From assembly GCF_024124905.1 (NCBI RefSeq), contig NZ_JAMXST010000001.1, positions 620,001 through 684,000 of the forward strand: a DNA stretch of 64,000 nucleotides. Direction: 5' to 3'. The notes below the pieces were generated by a model that saw nothing but the letters and a program-made list of their open reading frames with translations, was not told the origin of the DNA and did no database searches. The translations under genes and the position numbers were made by a program. Shown piece by piece: positions 24,819-34,561 of this stretch (positions are counted from its first letter, which is position 1; every line of letters begins with the position of its first letter). Origin of the DNA: Cellulosimicrobium cellulans. GTDB taxonomy: Bacteria > Actinomycetota > Actinomycetes > Actinomycetales > Cellulomonadaceae.

Positions 24819-25712
24819 TCAGTCGGGCAGGTTGTCGGTGACGAGGCGGGAGCGGGCCTCGTAGACGCGCAGCGGGTCGGCGGTGCTGGTGGTGGTCGCG
24901 GTGCCGGTGACGTCGGTCCAGGTGGTGGTGCCGGTGATGCGGAACTGTCCGGACCAGGTCGTGGTGAGCGTGATCTGGACCTGCTCGGCCGGTTGGTCGT
25001 AGGTGTGCGCGACGGTGTGGTGCGGGTAGGCGGCGCCGGGGTCGGTCGTGGAGACCGGGGGCGTGCCGTCGCCGTAGTCCCACGCGTACGAGCGTGGGGT
25101 GGCGCGGATCTGCACGGGGATGCCGAGCAGGGTCGTGTCCAGGGTCTGCTCCCCGGGCTGGGTGTAGGTGATGGTGGGGACGTTGACCAGGGTCCACCCG
25201 TCCGGGGGCTGGACCACGATCGGCGACGGCGCGATGGTCAGGGTGCGGAACGCCGCCTCGGCCTCGCCGGCCAGGTCGACGGCGCCGAGGCAGGACGCGT
25301 CGGCGACGAGCTCCCAGCCCGAGACCGCGGTCCGGGTGCCGTCCGTGGTGTTGGTCCAGGTCTGGCGGAACAACGGCTCCAACGCGACCTGGTCCGCGGT
25401 GCACCCGGGGTCGAACCCCGCCGCGTTCTGCCCGTCCGGGCACGCGGGCACCAGCCCGGGCAGCGTCGTGGCATGGTCACCGTCGTAGCACCGGTACGCC
25501 GGCCCGCGCCGGTACGCCTCCGACGCCGGACCACCGTCCGCCGCCGCGGGCACGTACTCCGCCCCACCATTCGGCGCCGCCGTACCGTGGACTATCGCCT
25601 TGCTGCCGCCCAGTTCACCCCAGATCTCCGCGTCCCGTGTTCCGTCTGGGGGTGCAACGTTCGCAACGATCGCACCAACGAGGCCAGCAAGTGCAAGTAG
25701 TCGCGCGGTCAT
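24819..25712 (-). CDS. secreted protein with PKD-like domain
   Basis: 297 residues: a short N-terminal hydrophobic segment (MTARLLALAGLVGAIVANVA, signal peptide), a Gly/Ala-rich region with paired cysteines, and a C-terminal PKD-like beta-sandwich containing AWDYGDGTPPVST and HTVAHTYDQPAEQVQITLTT (about 205-260). PKD domains mediate extracellular protein or glycan contacts. No catalytic domain is seen. The ATG overlaps the stop of the DUF6318 lipoprotein gene (ATGA), so the two are coupled and probably act at the cell surface together. GC is locally lower around the start than in typical neighbours. Confidence 0.7.
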   Translation of the reverse strand: MTARLLALAGLVGAIVANVAPPDGTRDAEIWGELGGSKAIVHGTAAPNGGAEYVPAAADGGPASEAYRRGPAYRCYDGDHATTLPGLVPACPDGQNAAGFDPGCTADQVALEPLFRQTWTNTTDGTRTAVSGWELVADASCLGAVDLAGEAEAAFRTLTIAPSPIVVQPPDGWTLVNVPTITYTQPGEQTLDTTLLGIPVQIRATPRSYAWDYGDGTPPVSTTDPGAAYPHHTVAHTYDQPAEQVQITLTTTWSGQFRITGTTTWTDVTGTATTTSTADPLRVYEARSRLVTDNLPD

Positions 25713-26326
25713 TCGGCACTCGTCACAGCGAGAACGAGCCAGCCATCAGCCAGGTGCTTCATGTCGATCTGCAGCCTTCCGCTTGCCCCTTGATCCTCCG
25801 AGACAATCGAGCCGTCCACTGCGACACGCTTGTGAGGCGACTGCACGAAGTCGAACAAGACTGGAAACCCACCAACGAAGTCGTCGTATGCACCCACGTT
25901 TGGGTTAGTCACTTCGATTCCGGCTCCCGTGAACGAGTCGTCGTTTGCACGCACGTCGCTCGCCCGGTCGCGAACGCTGGTGCAGAACGTGCACGTCTCG
26001 GCCCACGTCATCGCGTCCCACTCGGCGGTGTCACCCGTCGCGAGAACGTACGCGTACAACGACAGGAAGTACTCCGCCGCCGCGGCGGCACCCTCGGCGT
26101 CGTCGCGGTCCATCGCCGCGGGACGTTCCGGCTTCACCGGTCCGGTCTCGCCAGGCGTCGGCGCGGGGGACTCCGCCGGCGACGGCACGACCGGCTCGTC
26201 GACCGACGGTGACGGACCAGGGCCACCACCACCGGTGCACCCGGCGACCACGCACCCCATCGCGACGACGACGCCCACGACGAGCGACCGCCGTCGGGCA
26301 CGGGACAGCACACGAGAACGACGCAC
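25709..26326 (-). CDS. DUF6318-type lipoprotein
   Basis: 205 residues: basic start, hydrophobic signal segment and lipobox VAGC (VVVAMGCVVAGCTGG), then a Pro/Ser/Glu linker and a domain starting RPAAMDRDDAEGAAAAAEYFLSLYAYVLATGDTAEWDAM with a C-x-x-C (TFCTSV preceded by Cys), which I recognise as DUF6318, common in Cellulomonas relatives. Function unknown; surface-anchored. GTG 26326 is chosen because AGGGGGT lies just upstream. First gene of a coupled pair with the PKD protein. Confidence 0.75.
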   Translation of the reverse strand: MRRSRVLSRARRRSLVVGVVVAMGCVVAGCTGGGGPGPSPSVDEPVVPSPAESPAPTPGETGPVKPERPAAMDRDDAEGAAAAAEYFLSLYAYVLATGDTAEWDAMTWAETCTFCTSVRDRASDVRANDDSFTGAGIEVTNPNVGAYDDFVGGFPVLFDFVQSPHKRVAVDGSIVSEDQGASGRLQIDMKHLADGWLVLAVTSAE

Positions 26327-26544
26327 GAGACCCCCTGCAGATCGATGCGAACCACCCCGCACGCCACACCGACGGGGCGCGCGGGCTGCCCAGCAACCTA
26401 GCGAAACCGCACCGCCGACGGAACCGCGCGTCCCGCCCTGTGGACAACGGAGGTTCGTCGCCCCGCTCCCCGGCGATTCGGTCAGCCGGACGCACGGACC
26501 GGCGGGTCACGATCGACGTCGCCCGGTGGCGCGGGGTGAGAAGC

Positions 26545-26586
26545 GAGACGTGGCCCCTCGTGGAGCGCGCCGGAGGGCCACGTCTC
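26545..26586. terminator. hairpin terminator downstream of the SRPBCC gene; only feature of the 26327-26631 gap
   Basis: GAGACGTGGCCC (26545-26556) and GGGCCACGTCTC (26575-26586) form a perfect 12-base-pair stem around an 18-base loop, 46 bases past the stop of the minus-strand glgM-SRPBCC operon. The rest of this 305-base gap shows no open frame or motif I can support, apart from presumed promoter sequence for the DUF6318 gene. Confidence 0.65.
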
Positions 26587-26631
26587 ACGACTCGCCGACC
26601 ACTCGGGCACCCGCACCCCGTGCGCGCGCCG

Positions 26632-27114
26632 TCAGGAGCGCGACGTCACGTGCGCGTCGAGGTGCGCGAGGGAGGACGCCATCCCGGTGGCGTGGTCCTC
26701 CGGGGAGATGCCCGACGGCACGCCCGTCGCCCGCACGGTGACACGGGCGCCGTCGTCTGCGGGCTCGACGGTCCAGGTCATCGTCATGGTCCCGGCGAAC
26801 GCCGGGTCGTCGGACGCGAAGTCGACCTGCTGCACGACCCTCCGGCCGGGGACGAGGTCGACGATCGCGACGTCGACGACGTCGGTCCCCTCGCCGGTCT
26901 TGCCGGGGTCGGCCTGCGGGTCGTCGTAGGCGAGGACCATGCGGTAGCCGCCGCCGGGGCGCAGGTCGAAGCGCTCGAAACGGCCCGACATGCCGTCGGG
27001 CGGGAGCCACGCGGCGAGCGCGTCCCGGTCGACGAGGGCCCGGTAGACGTCGCGGGGCGCGGCGGCGACGAGGCGCGACGCCTCGTCGACCCGGCCGGCT
27101 CCCGCGGTGGTCAC
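26632..27114 (-). CDS. SRPBCC (AHSA1-like) domain protein
   Basis: 160 residues forming a START/Bet v1-like helix-grip fold: [32 protein letters not shown] near the start, then alternating strands such as [12 protein letters not shown] and [20 protein letters not shown], and a final helix [20 protein letters not shown]1 proteins bind hydrophobic ligands or act as Hsp90 activators in eukaryotes; bacterial roles are mostly unknown. Its GTG overlaps the glgM stop as GTGA, so expression is tied to glycogen/glucan synthesis, though a functional link is not obvious. Confidence 0.8.
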   Translation of the reverse strand: MTTAGAGRVDEASRLVAAAPRDVYRALVDRDALAAWLPPDGMSGRFERFDLRPGGGYRMVLAYDDPQADPGKTGEGTDVVDVAIVDLVPGRRVVQQVDFASDDPAFAGTMTMTWTVEPADDGARVTVRATGVPSGISPEDHATGMASSLAHLDAHVTSRS

Positions 27115-28322
27115 GACCGCTCCAGCACCGTCCGGTAGACGTCGAGCGTGCGCTCGCCGATCGCGTCCCACGCGAAGTGGTCCTCGACGCGCTGCCGCGC
27201 GGCACGGCCCATCTCGGCGGCGCGCTCGGGGTCGCTCACGACCTGGGTCAGCGCGGCCGCGAGGTCCGCGACGAACCGGTCGGGGTCCAGCGGGGTGCCC
27301 GTGCCGTCGTCCGCCTGGTCGATGGGCACGAGGAGGCCCGTGACGCCGTCGTCCACGACCTCGGGGATGCCGCCCGTGGCGGTCCCGACGACCGGCAGGC
27401 CGACCGCCATGGCCTCGAGGTTGACGATGCCGAGCGGCTCGTACACGGACGGGCAGACGAACACGGTGGACGCGGCGAGCACGGCGACGAGCTCGGCTCG
27501 CGGGAGCATCTGCTCGATCCAGACGACGCCGCTGCGCTCCTTCTGCAGCTCGGCGACGGCGCCGCTCACCTCGGCGGCGATCTCCGGGGTGTCGGGGGCG
27601 CCGGCGCACAGGACGAGCTGGACGTCGTCGGGCAGCGAGCGTGCGGCGCGCAGCAGGTACGGCAGGCCTTTCTGGCGCGTGATCCGGCCGACGAACACGA
27701 CGGCGGGACGGTCGGGGTCGATCCCGAGGGCGCGCACGACCCCGTCCGCGCCGCCGCGCTGCGTCTCCGACTCCGGACGCCGCCAGCCGTCGAGGTCGAT
27801 GCCGTTGTGCACCACGTGGACCTTCGCGGGGTCGACCTGCGGGTAGACCCGCAGGATGTCGTCGCGCATGCCACCGGACACGGCGATGATCCCCGCCGCA
27901 CCCTCGTACGCGGTGCGCTCGGCCCAGGACGACAGCGCGTACCCGCCGCCGAGCTGCTCGGCCTTCCACGGGCGCAGCGGCTCGAGCGAGTGCGCGGAGA
28001 GCACGTGCGGGACGCCGTGCAGGAGGCCCGCGAGGTGGCCGCCGAGGTTCGCGTACCAGGTGTGGGAGTGCACGAGGTCGGCGCCTGCCACGTCGTCGGC
28101 CATCTGGAGGTCGACGCCGAACGTCCCGAGCGCGGCGTTCGCACCGGACAGGACGCCCGGGACCGAGTAGCCGGTCACGTCGTCCTCGGCGCGCGGGCCG
28201 TCGAAGCAGCGCACGCGCACGTCGACGTGGCGGCGCAGGACCGCGGACAGCTCGGCGACGTGCACGCCGGCGCCGCCGTAGACGTGCGGCGGGTACTCAC
28301 GGGTCAGCAGGTCCACTCTCAC
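27111..28322 (-). CDS. glgM: glycogen synthase / ADP-glucose:glucose-1-P maltosyl-phosphate synthase (GlgA/GlgM type)
   Basis: 403-residue GT4 (GT-B) enzyme. Start [22 protein letters not shown] is diagnostic for the short actinobacterial GlgA/GlgM group (Rv1212c-like). Nucleotide-binding features: [15 protein letters not shown] and [28 protein letters not shown]. In mycobacteria this enzyme makes maltose-1-phosphate from ADP-glucose for the GlgE alpha-glucan route; older annotation calls it glycogen synthase. GTG 28322 follows TACGGT (28335-28330, minus strand) by seven bases, leaderless. It is divergent from glgC, its ADP-glucose supplier, as in mycobacteria, and overlaps the SRPBCC gene. 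Confidence 0.85.
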   Translation of the reverse strand: MRVDLLTREYPPHVYGGAGVHVAELSAVLRRHVDVRVRCFDGPRAEDDVTGYSVPGVLSGANAALGTFGVDLQMADDVAGADLVHSHTWYANLGGHLAGLLHGVPHVLSAHSLEPLRPWKAEQLGGGYALSSWAERTAYEGAAGIIAVSGGMRDDILRVYPQVDPAKVHVVHNGIDLDGWRRPESETQRGGADGVVRALGIDPDRPAVVFVGRITRQKGLPYLLRAARSLPDDVQLVLCAGAPDTPEIAAEVSGAVAELQKERSGVVWIEQMLPRAELVAVLAASTVFVCPSVYEPLGIVNLEAMAVGLPVVGTATGGIPEVVDDGVTGLLVPIDQADDGTGTPLDPDRFVADLAAALTQVVSDPERAAEMGRAARQRVEDHFAWDAIGERTLDVYRTVLERS

Positions 28323-28329
28323 GCGCCAC

Positions 28330-28445
28330 ACCGTAGCCGAGTCGCCCGCCACGGTCCCGCGATGACCGCCGGTGCGGACGGCGCGGACGCGCCGCGCCCA
28401 CGATGCGGGTCCCTGCTGCGTGGTGCCGCCCCGAGGGGCTACCGT
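28330..28445. promoter_or_regulatory. divergent leaderless promoters of glgM and glgC
   Basis: On the minus strand TACGGT (28335-28330) lies seven bases before glgM GTG; on the plus strand TACCGT (28440-28445) lies six bases before glgC ATG. Neither start has a ribosome site. The 129-base interval could hold shared regulator sites; I saw no strong palindrome. Confidence 0.55.
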
Positions 28446-28451
28446 CTGGGC

Positions 28452-29693
28452 ATGGCCGCCGCACCACGAGTCCTCGCCATCGTCCTCGCCGGGGGCGAGG
28501 GCAAGCGCCTCATGCCGCTCACCGCGTCCCGGGCCAAGCCCGCGGTGCCGTTCGGGGGCATCTACCGCCTCGTGGACTTCGCGCTGTCCAACCTGGTGAA
28601 CTCGCACTACCTGCACATCATCGTGCTCACGCAGTACAAGTCCCACAGCCTGGACCGGCACATCACCAAGACGTGGCGCATGTCGTCGCTCCTGGGCAAC
28701 TACGTGGCGCCGGTGCCCGCGCAGCAGCGCGTCGGCAAGCACTGGTACCTCGGCAGCGCCGACGCGATCTACCAGTGCCTCAACATCATCGACGACGAGC
28801 GGCCGGACATCGTCGTCGTCGTCGGCGCGGACCACGTGTACCGCATGGACTTCTCCCAGATGGTCGACGCGCACGTCGAGTCGGGCGCGCAGCTCACCGT
28901 CGCGGGCATCCGGCAGCCGATCTCCATGGCGGACCAGTTCGGCGTCATCGAGACCGACCCGAAGGACCCGACGAAGATCGCGGCGTTCCGCGAGAAGCCC
29001 AAGGACCCGGTCGGCCTCGCGGACTCGCCCGACGAGGTGCTCGCGTCGATGGGCAACTACGTCATCGACACCGACGCGCTCGTCGAGGCCGTGACGTCGG
29101 ACGCCGCGAACGCGGACTCGCGCCACGACATGGGCGGCGACATCGTGCCCGCGTTCGTCGAGAAGGGCACGGCGGCGGTCTACGACTTCATCCGCAACGA
29201 CGTCCCCGGCTCGACGGACCGCGACCGCGACTACTGGCGCGACGTGGGGACGATCGACTCGTACTACGACGCGAACAAGGACCTCATCGCCGTCACGCCG
29301 GTCTTCAACCTCTACAACGAGGAGTGGCCGCTGCACACGGGCTACACGGGCCTGCCGCCCGCGAAGTTCGTGCACGCGGGCCGCGGGCGCCTCGGGCACG
29401 CCGCGGACTCGATCGTCTCCCCCGGCGTGATCATCTCGGGCGCGACGGCGGTCGGATCGGTCCTCTCTCCCGGCACCTACCTGCACTCGTGGTCGTCCGT
29501 CTCGGACTCCGTGCTCATGGACGGCGTCCAGGTGCACCGGCACGCGCAGGTCCACCGCGCGATCATCGACAAGAACGTCGTCGTGGGCGAGCAGGCGCGC
29601 ATCGGGCTCGACCCGGAGCAGGACCGCGCCCGCGGGTTCACGGTCACCGAGTCCGGTATCACCGTCGTCCCCAAGGGGACGGTCGTCGAGTGA
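28452..29693 (+). CDS. glgC: glucose-1-phosphate adenylyltransferase
   Basis: 413 residues, standard GlgC length. Pyrophosphorylase N-domain: [64 protein letters not shown] and [15 protein letters not shown]; then a left-handed beta-helix domain (about 290-400, [31 protein letters not shown]). It makes ADP-glucose, the donor for GlgM/GlgA, the committed allosteric step of bacterial glycogen synthesis. Leaderless ATG. The stop region overlaps the possible early start of serB (GTGA at 29690). Confidence 0.95.
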   Translation: MAAAPRVLAIVLAGGEGKRLMPLTASRAKPAVPFGGIYRLVDFALSNLVNSHYLHIIVLTQYKSHSLDRHITKTWRMSSLLGNYVAPVPAQQRVGKHWYLGSADAIYQCLNIIDDERPDIVVVVGADHVYRMDFSQMVDAHVESGAQLTVAGIRQPISMADQFGVIETDPKDPTKIAAFREKPKDPVGLADSPDEVLASMGNYVIDTDALVEAVTSDAANADSRHDMGGDIVPAFVEKGTAAVYDFIRNDVPGSTDRDRDYWRDVGTIDSYYDANKDLIAVTPVFNLYNEEWPLHTGYTGLPPAKFVHAGRGRLGHAADSIVSPGVIISGATAVGSVLSPGTYLHSWSSVSDSVLMDGVQVHRHAQVHRAIIDKNVVVGEQARIGLDPEQDRARGFTVTESGITVVPKGTVVE

Positions 29694-29809
29694 CACCGTC
29701 CTCCCTCGGCGTCGTGCCCGACGCCGTCCGCGCCGCGCTGCCCGACGACGCGCCCGCCGAGGCGCCCGGCCCGGGCGTCGACGAGACCGACACCGCGAGG
29801 AGCCCCCGC

Positions 29810-30478
<669 letters not shown>

Positions 30479-30490
30479 GCCGCGACGGCC

Positions 30491-30534
30491 ACGCGAGAGA
30501 GCCCTGGTCCGCACGGACCAGGGCTCTCTCGCGT
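30491..30534. terminator. strong bidirectional hairpin after serB
   Basis: A perfect 21-base-pair stem (arms 30491-30511 and 30514-30534, core GAGAGAGCCCTGGTCCG) around CA, between the convergent serB and SixA-like stops. It should terminate transcription from both sides. Confidence 0.85.
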
Positions 30535-30553
30535 CACGAGCAGGGCGCGACCG

Positions 30554-31090
30554 TCAGGACGGGCGACCCACGTAGGTGAGCAGCGCGCTGCGGGGCGCCC
30601 AGGCGTCCCAGGCCGTCGCGGACTCCAGGACGGAGTAGGTCGCCGTCGGCACGCCGACGCGCACCTGGGCGAGCGCCCCACCGTCGGACGCCGGGTCTGC
30701 GAGGTGCGACGCCGTCGCCGCCATCGTGGGCTCGTGCCCGACGACGAGCAGCGTGCGCACGCGCGAGTCCGTCGACCGGACGAGGTCCAGCACGTCGGTC
30801 ACGTCGGCCGCGTAGAGGTCGTCGCTCACGACGACGTCGGGGTCGACGTCGCCCAGGTGGGCGGCGAGCAGCTCCCAGGTCTGGCGCGTGCGCAGCGCCG
30901 ACGAGCACAGCACGCGCTCGGGGACGAGCCCCGTCTCGCGCAGCGCGCCGCCGACCCGGCCCGCCTGGCGCCGCCCGTTGAGCGCGAGGGGGCGCAGCAC
31001 ATCGTCGACGCTCCCGCCGCCGGGCTCCGCCTTGGCGTGGCGCAGGAGGACGAGGCGGCGCACGCCGCCGTCGATGGTCTCCGCGCCCAT
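30554..31090 (-). CDS. SixA-like histidine phosphatase
   Basis: 178 residues of the histidine phosphatase superfamily: LVLLRHAKAEPGG (catalytic RHG-type His in LRHAK), SSALRTRQTWELL, and VVGHEPTM with the second His. SixA enzymes dephosphorylate phosphohistidine, e.g. on phosphotransfer proteins; the real substrate here is unknown. AGGAGG lies five bases before ATG 31090; a GTG at 31108 would put this site inside the gene. It sits 14 bases after the inhA-type gene and is probably the last gene of that operon. Confidence 0.85.
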   Translation of the reverse strand: MGAETIDGGVRRLVLLRHAKAEPGGGSVDDVLRPLALNGRRQAGRVGGALRETGLVPERVLCSSALRTRQTWELLAAHLGDVDPDVVVSDDLYAADVTDVLDLVRSTDSRVRTLLVVGHEPTMAATASHLADPASDGGALAQVRVGVPTATYSVLESATAWDAWAPRSALLTYVGRPS

Positions 31091-31104
31091 GCTCTCCTCC
31101 TGAG

Positions 31105-31872
31105 TCACTGCCCCATGGCGTGCACGCCGCCGTCGACGTGCACGATCTCACCGGTCGTCGCCGGGAACCAGTCGGACAGGAGCGCGACGACCGCGCGCGC
31201 GGCGGGCTCCGCCGTCGTCTGGTCCCAGCCGAGGGGCGCGCGCTTGGGCCAGCCGTCCTCCATCTGCTCGAAGCCGGGGATGGACTTGGCGGCCGTCGTG
31301 CGGATCGGGCCCGCGGAGACGAGGTTGGCCCGGATGCCGTCGGGGCCGAGGTCGCGCGCGAGGTAGCGGTTCGCGGACTCGAGGCCGGCCTTCGCCACGC
31401 CCATCCAGTCGTAGACCGGCCACGCGAACTGCGCGTCGAAGGTGAGACCCACGACGGCCCCGCCGTCGGTCATGAGCGGCTTCGCGGCGACCGCGAGCGA
31501 CTTGTAGGAGAACGTCGAGACCTGGAGCGCGGTGGCGACGTCCTCCCAGGTGCCCGAGAGGAAGTTGCCGCCCATGACGCTCTGCGGGGCGAAGCCGATC
31601 GAGTGCACGACGCCGTCGAGGCGGTCGGTGTGCTCGCGGAGGGCGTCGGCCAGGCCGGCGAGGTCGTCGTCGTTCGTCACGTCGAGCTGCACGACGGGCG
31701 CCTCGACGGGCAGGCGCTTGGCGAAGGCCTGCGTGAGCTTCATCTGGCGGCCGAACGAGGAGAGCACGACCTCGGCCCCCTCCTCCTGCGCGAGGCGCGC
31801 CGCGTGGAACGCGATCGAGGAGTCGGTGAGCACTCCCGTGATCAGGAGCTTCTTGCCGTCGAGCAGACCCAT
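31105..31872 (-). CDS. fabI: enoyl-ACP reductase (NADH), InhA/FabI type
   Basis: 255-residue short-chain dehydrogenase-like enzyme. N-terminus MGLLDGKKLLITGVLTDSSIAFH is characteristic of FabI/InhA; the catalytic Y-x6-K is YDWMGVAK; PIRTTAAKSIPGF and HVDGGVHAMGQ complete the fold. It reduces the enoyl-ACP double bond, the final step of each fatty-acid elongation cycle, and is the target class of isoniazid and triclosan. GGAAGGAAA precedes the ATG. It lies downstream of fabG as in the mycobacterial fabG1-inhA operon; a second -10 (TACGCT) in the 107-base gap is possible. Confidence 0.92.
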   Translation of the reverse strand: MGLLDGKKLLITGVLTDSSIAFHAARLAQEEGAEVVLSSFGRQMKLTQAFAKRLPVEAPVVQLDVTNDDDLAGLADALREHTDRLDGVVHSIGFAPQSVMGGNFLSGTWEDVATALQVSTFSYKSLAVAAKPLMTDGGAVVGLTFDAQFAWPVYDWMGVAKAGLESANRYLARDLGPDGIRANLVSAGPIRTTAAKSIPGFEQMEDGWPKRAPLGWDQTTAEPAARAVVALLSDWFPATTGEIVHVDGGVHAMGQ

Positions 31873-31979
31873 CGGTTTCCTTCCGTCGTGCACCCGCCGT
31901 GCGGGCGCGCTGAGGCTGAGCGTACCGAAAGAGAGCGGGCGCGGGCGCACGAGTGACCGTGGCCCGGACGCGCGTCGGG

Positions 31980-32705
31980 TCAGTGACCCATGCCGAGACC
32001 GCCGTCGACGGGGATGACGGCCCCGGAGACGTACGCGGCGTCGTCGGACGCGAGGAACTGCACGACCCCGGCGACCTCGTCGGCCTGCGCGAAGCGCCCG
32101 GCGGGGATCGCGGCCTTGTACGCGGCCTGGCGCTCCTCGGGGAGCTCGGCGGTCATCGCGGTGTCGATGAACCCGGGCGCCACGACGTTCGCCGTGATGT
32201 TGCGCGACCCGAGCTCGCGCGTGATCGAGCGCGCCATGCCGACGAGCGCCGCCTTGGAGGACGCGTAGTTGACCTGCCCGGCGCCGCCGTACAGACCGAT
32301 CACCGACGACACGAGCACGATGCGTCCGCGCCGCAGCCGGATCATGCCCTTGCTCACGCGGCGCACGCAGCGGAACGTGCCGGTGAGGTTGACGTCGATC
32401 ACGGACTCGAAGTCCTCGTCGGTCATGCGCAGCAGGAGCTGGTCGTGCGTCACGCCCGCGTTCGCGACGAGCACCTCGACCGGCCCGAGCTCCTTCTCGA
32501 TCTCGGTGAACGCGGCGTCGACGGCGGCGGTGTCGGTGATGTCCGCCACGGCACCGAGCACGCCGTCGGGCAGGTCGCCGCCGCGGTAGACGGTCGCGAC
32601 GCGGTCGCCGTTCGCCACGAACCGCTCGGCGATGGCACGGCCGATCCCCCGGTTCGCGCCGGTGACGACGACGGTGCGCGGGGCGGGTGCGGTGGCTTCG
32701 GACAC
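31980..32705 (-). CDS. fabG: 3-oxoacyl-ACP reductase
   Basis: 241-residue classical SDR: VTGANRGIGRAIAERF (Rossmann), NAG in VLVANAGVTHD, catalytic Ser in VLVSSVIGLYG, YASSK active site, and IPVDGGLGMGH at the C-terminus. It reduces 3-oxoacyl-ACP with NADPH in type II fatty-acid synthesis, immediately before the reaction of the enoyl reductase encoded downstream. GTG start with GAGGAGCC nearby. Confidence 0.92.
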   Translation of the reverse strand: MSEATAPAPRTVVVTGANRGIGRAIAERFVANGDRVATVYRGGDLPDGVLGAVADITDTAAVDAAFTEIEKELGPVEVLVANAGVTHDQLLLRMTDEDFESVIDVNLTGTFRCVRRVSKGMIRLRRGRIVLVSSVIGLYGGAGQVNYASSKAALVGMARSITRELGSRNITANVVAPGFIDTAMTAELPEERQAAYKAAIPAGRFAQADEVAGVVQFLASDDAAYVSGAVIPVDGGLGMGH

Positions 32706-32913
32706 GGTGCGGCTCCTCGGGACGGTCGGGTGGGACGGCGGCCGGGGACGGGTCCCGCACGGCCGGTGCCAGGGGGCCCGTGCGGGCTCGTGACGGAGCC
32801 GCGCGAACGCGCCGCACCGACCGTACCGTGCGCAGGCCCCGCCGTGCGCGGTACGGCGAGGTCACACCGCTCCCCCACACTTTGTGGGGTCCCGACAAAC
32901 GTAGACTGGACGG

Positions 32914-33282
32914 GTGAGCACACGACGCACGGCCCGGAGGTCGGCCGAGGCGGTCCCGAGCATCACGTCGGCCCCGGAGCCCCTGGCCGCCGACCAGTCG
33001 CGCCGCGAGCGCAAGTACCTCATCCAGATGGGTATCCGCATCGTGTGCTTCGTGGCCGCGATCCTCGTCGCGCCGAGCTGGCTGACCTGGGTGTTCGCCG
33101 CCGCGGCGATCGTCCTGCCGTACAGCGCGGTGCTCATCGCCAACGCCGGGCGCGACCAGGCCCAGTACGACACCTCGCCGATGGAGCACCGCGCGCTGCC
33201 CGCGGCCGGGGTGCCGGGATCCCACGGGATCGCCGGCGCAGGACCGCGCGATCCGCAGGACCACGAGGAGGACGACCGGTGA
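32914..33282 (+). CDS. DUF3099 membrane protein
   Basis: 122 residues: basic start, SITSAPEPLAADQSRRERKYLIQMGIRIVCF as in DUF3099, two membrane helices (about 37-58 and 61-78), then a hydrophilic tail. Function unknown; conserved in actinobacteria. GTG 32914 is six bases after TAGACT (32902-32907), a leaderless start. The stop overlaps the next GTG (GTGA). Confidence 0.8.
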   Translation: MSTRRTARRSAEAVPSITSAPEPLAADQSRRERKYLIQMGIRIVCFVAAILVAPSWLTWVFAAAAIVLPYSAVLIANAGRDQAQYDTSPMEHRALPAAGVPGSHGIAGAGPRDPQDHEEDDR

Positions 33283-33527
33283 CCGATGTGCTGGGCCTCG
33301 CCGACCCCGTCGGCGAGGAGGACCTGGTGTGCAGCGCCAAGGGCTGCCGTGAGTCGGCCGCGTGGGGGCTGCTGTGGAACAACCCCAAGATCCACACGCC
33401 CGAGCGGCGCAAGGTCTGGCTCGCGTGCGACGCGCACCGCGAGCACCTAGAGACGTTCCTCGGCGCCCGCTCGTTCTGGCGCACGACCGTGCCGGTCGAC
33501 GAGCTCGAGCGCCGGGCGGCCCCGTGA
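33279..33527 (+). CDS. small zinc-ribbon-like protein conserved in actinobacteria
   Basis: 82 residues with CSAKGC...A near the start and LLWNNPKIHTPERRKVWLACDAHREHLETFLGAR; the two-Cys motif plus the late C-D-x-H could bind zinc. I recall closely similar actinobacterial proteins with the WNNP.IH....RKTWLACDEH pattern, without known function. GTGA overlaps both with the DUF3099 gene before and the SURF1 gene after, so all three are translationally linked. Confidence 0.75.
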   Translation: MTDVLGLADPVGEEDLVCSAKGCRESAAWGLLWNNPKIHTPERRKVWLACDAHREHLETFLGARSFWRTTVPVDELERRAAP

Positions 33528-34561
33528 CGCAGGCTGCACCGTCGGGCCCGGCGTCGGGCGCCCCGGCAGGCCCGACGCCGGAGCGCGCCACCGCGGAGGC
33601 CCACCAGCCGCGCACGCCGCGCCAGTGGGTGACCCTCGCGGTCGGGGTGGTCGTCCTGGTCGCCCTGTGCCTCGTGGCGGGGCGCTGGCAGTGGAACCGG
33701 TACGTCTCGCGCGAGGCGGAGATCGAGCGCATCGAGACGAACTACACGTCCGAGCCCGTCCCGGTCGACGAGGTCCTCGACGGTCCGGGCGCCACGCTCG
33801 ACGAGGCCGACCTCTGGCGTCCCGTGACGCTCGTGGGCCGCTACGAGACCGACGCGACCGTCCTCCTGCGCAACCGCCCCGTCGGCGGCAGCCCCGGTTT
33901 TCACGTGCTCGTCCCGTTCGTGACGAACCCCACGCCGTCCGCGCCCGACGGGCTCGTCGTGGTCGTCGACCGCGGGTTCGTGCCGCTCGGCAGCGACGCC
34001 GTCACGCCGGGCGACGTCCCCGTGCCCCCGGAGGGCGAGGTCGAGGCGACCGTGACGCTGCGCGGCGACGAGCCGCCGTCGGGCCGGGACGCTCCCGACG
34101 GGCAGGTCCAGGCGGTCGCCACCGACCAGGTGCTCGCCGCCGGGCCCGACGGCGCCGCGTGGGCCGAGGGCCGGACCGTCGGCGCGTACGGCCAGCTCCG
34201 CACGGAGGTGCCGCCCGCGGCCGAGACGCTGGAGGCGCTGCCCAAGCCCGACACCGACCCGGGGTCGCACCTGTCGTACGCGTTCCAGTGGGGCGTGTTC
34301 GCGATCGGCGCGGTCGCCGGCTTCTGGCTCCTCGTCCGCCGCGACCGTCGGGACGCGCGCGGCGAGGAGACGACGCTCACCGCGGGCGACCTGCTCGCCG
34401 CCCGGGATCCCGCCGGCACCCGCGCACGGCGTGAGCCGCGCAGCCGCCGGCCGAGCGCCGAGGACGAGGAGGACGCCCTCGTCGACGCCCAGCTCGGCGC
34501 AGGCCGTGAGACCGCGCCGGACCGACCGCCCGCTCAGGCCAGCGAGACGAGCTCCGCGTAG
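33524..34561 (+). CDS. SURF1 family cytochrome oxidase assembly protein
   Basis: 345 residues: first membrane helix WVTLAVGVVVLVALCLVAGRWQWNRY (with the SURF1 G-R-W-Q-W-x-R motif), an external domain containing WRPVTLVGRYETDATVLLRNRP, GFHVLVPF and VVVVDRGFVP, then the second helix YAFQWGVFAIGAVAGFWLLVRRDRR. SURF1/Shy1 proteins deliver heme a to cytochrome c oxidase. A long charged cytoplasmic tail follows. GTG overlaps the upstream stop, and the 3' end overlaps the convergent ABC-F gene by 28 bases. Confidence 0.88.
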   Translation: MTQAAPSGPASGAPAGPTPERATAEAHQPRTPRQWVTLAVGVVVLVALCLVAGRWQWNRYVSREAEIERIETNYTSEPVPVDEVLDGPGATLDEADLWRPVTLVGRYETDATVLLRNRPVGGSPGFHVLVPFVTNPTPSAPDGLVVVVDRGFVPLGSDAVTPGDVPVPPEGEVEATVTLRGDEPPSGRDAPDGQVQAVATDQVLAAGPDGAAWAEGRTVGAYGQLRTEVPPAAETLEALPKPDTDPGSHLSYAFQWGVFAIGAVAGFWLLVRRDRRDARGEETTLTAGDLLAARDPAGTRARREPRSRRPSAEDEEDALVDAQLGAGRETAPDRPPAQASETSSA

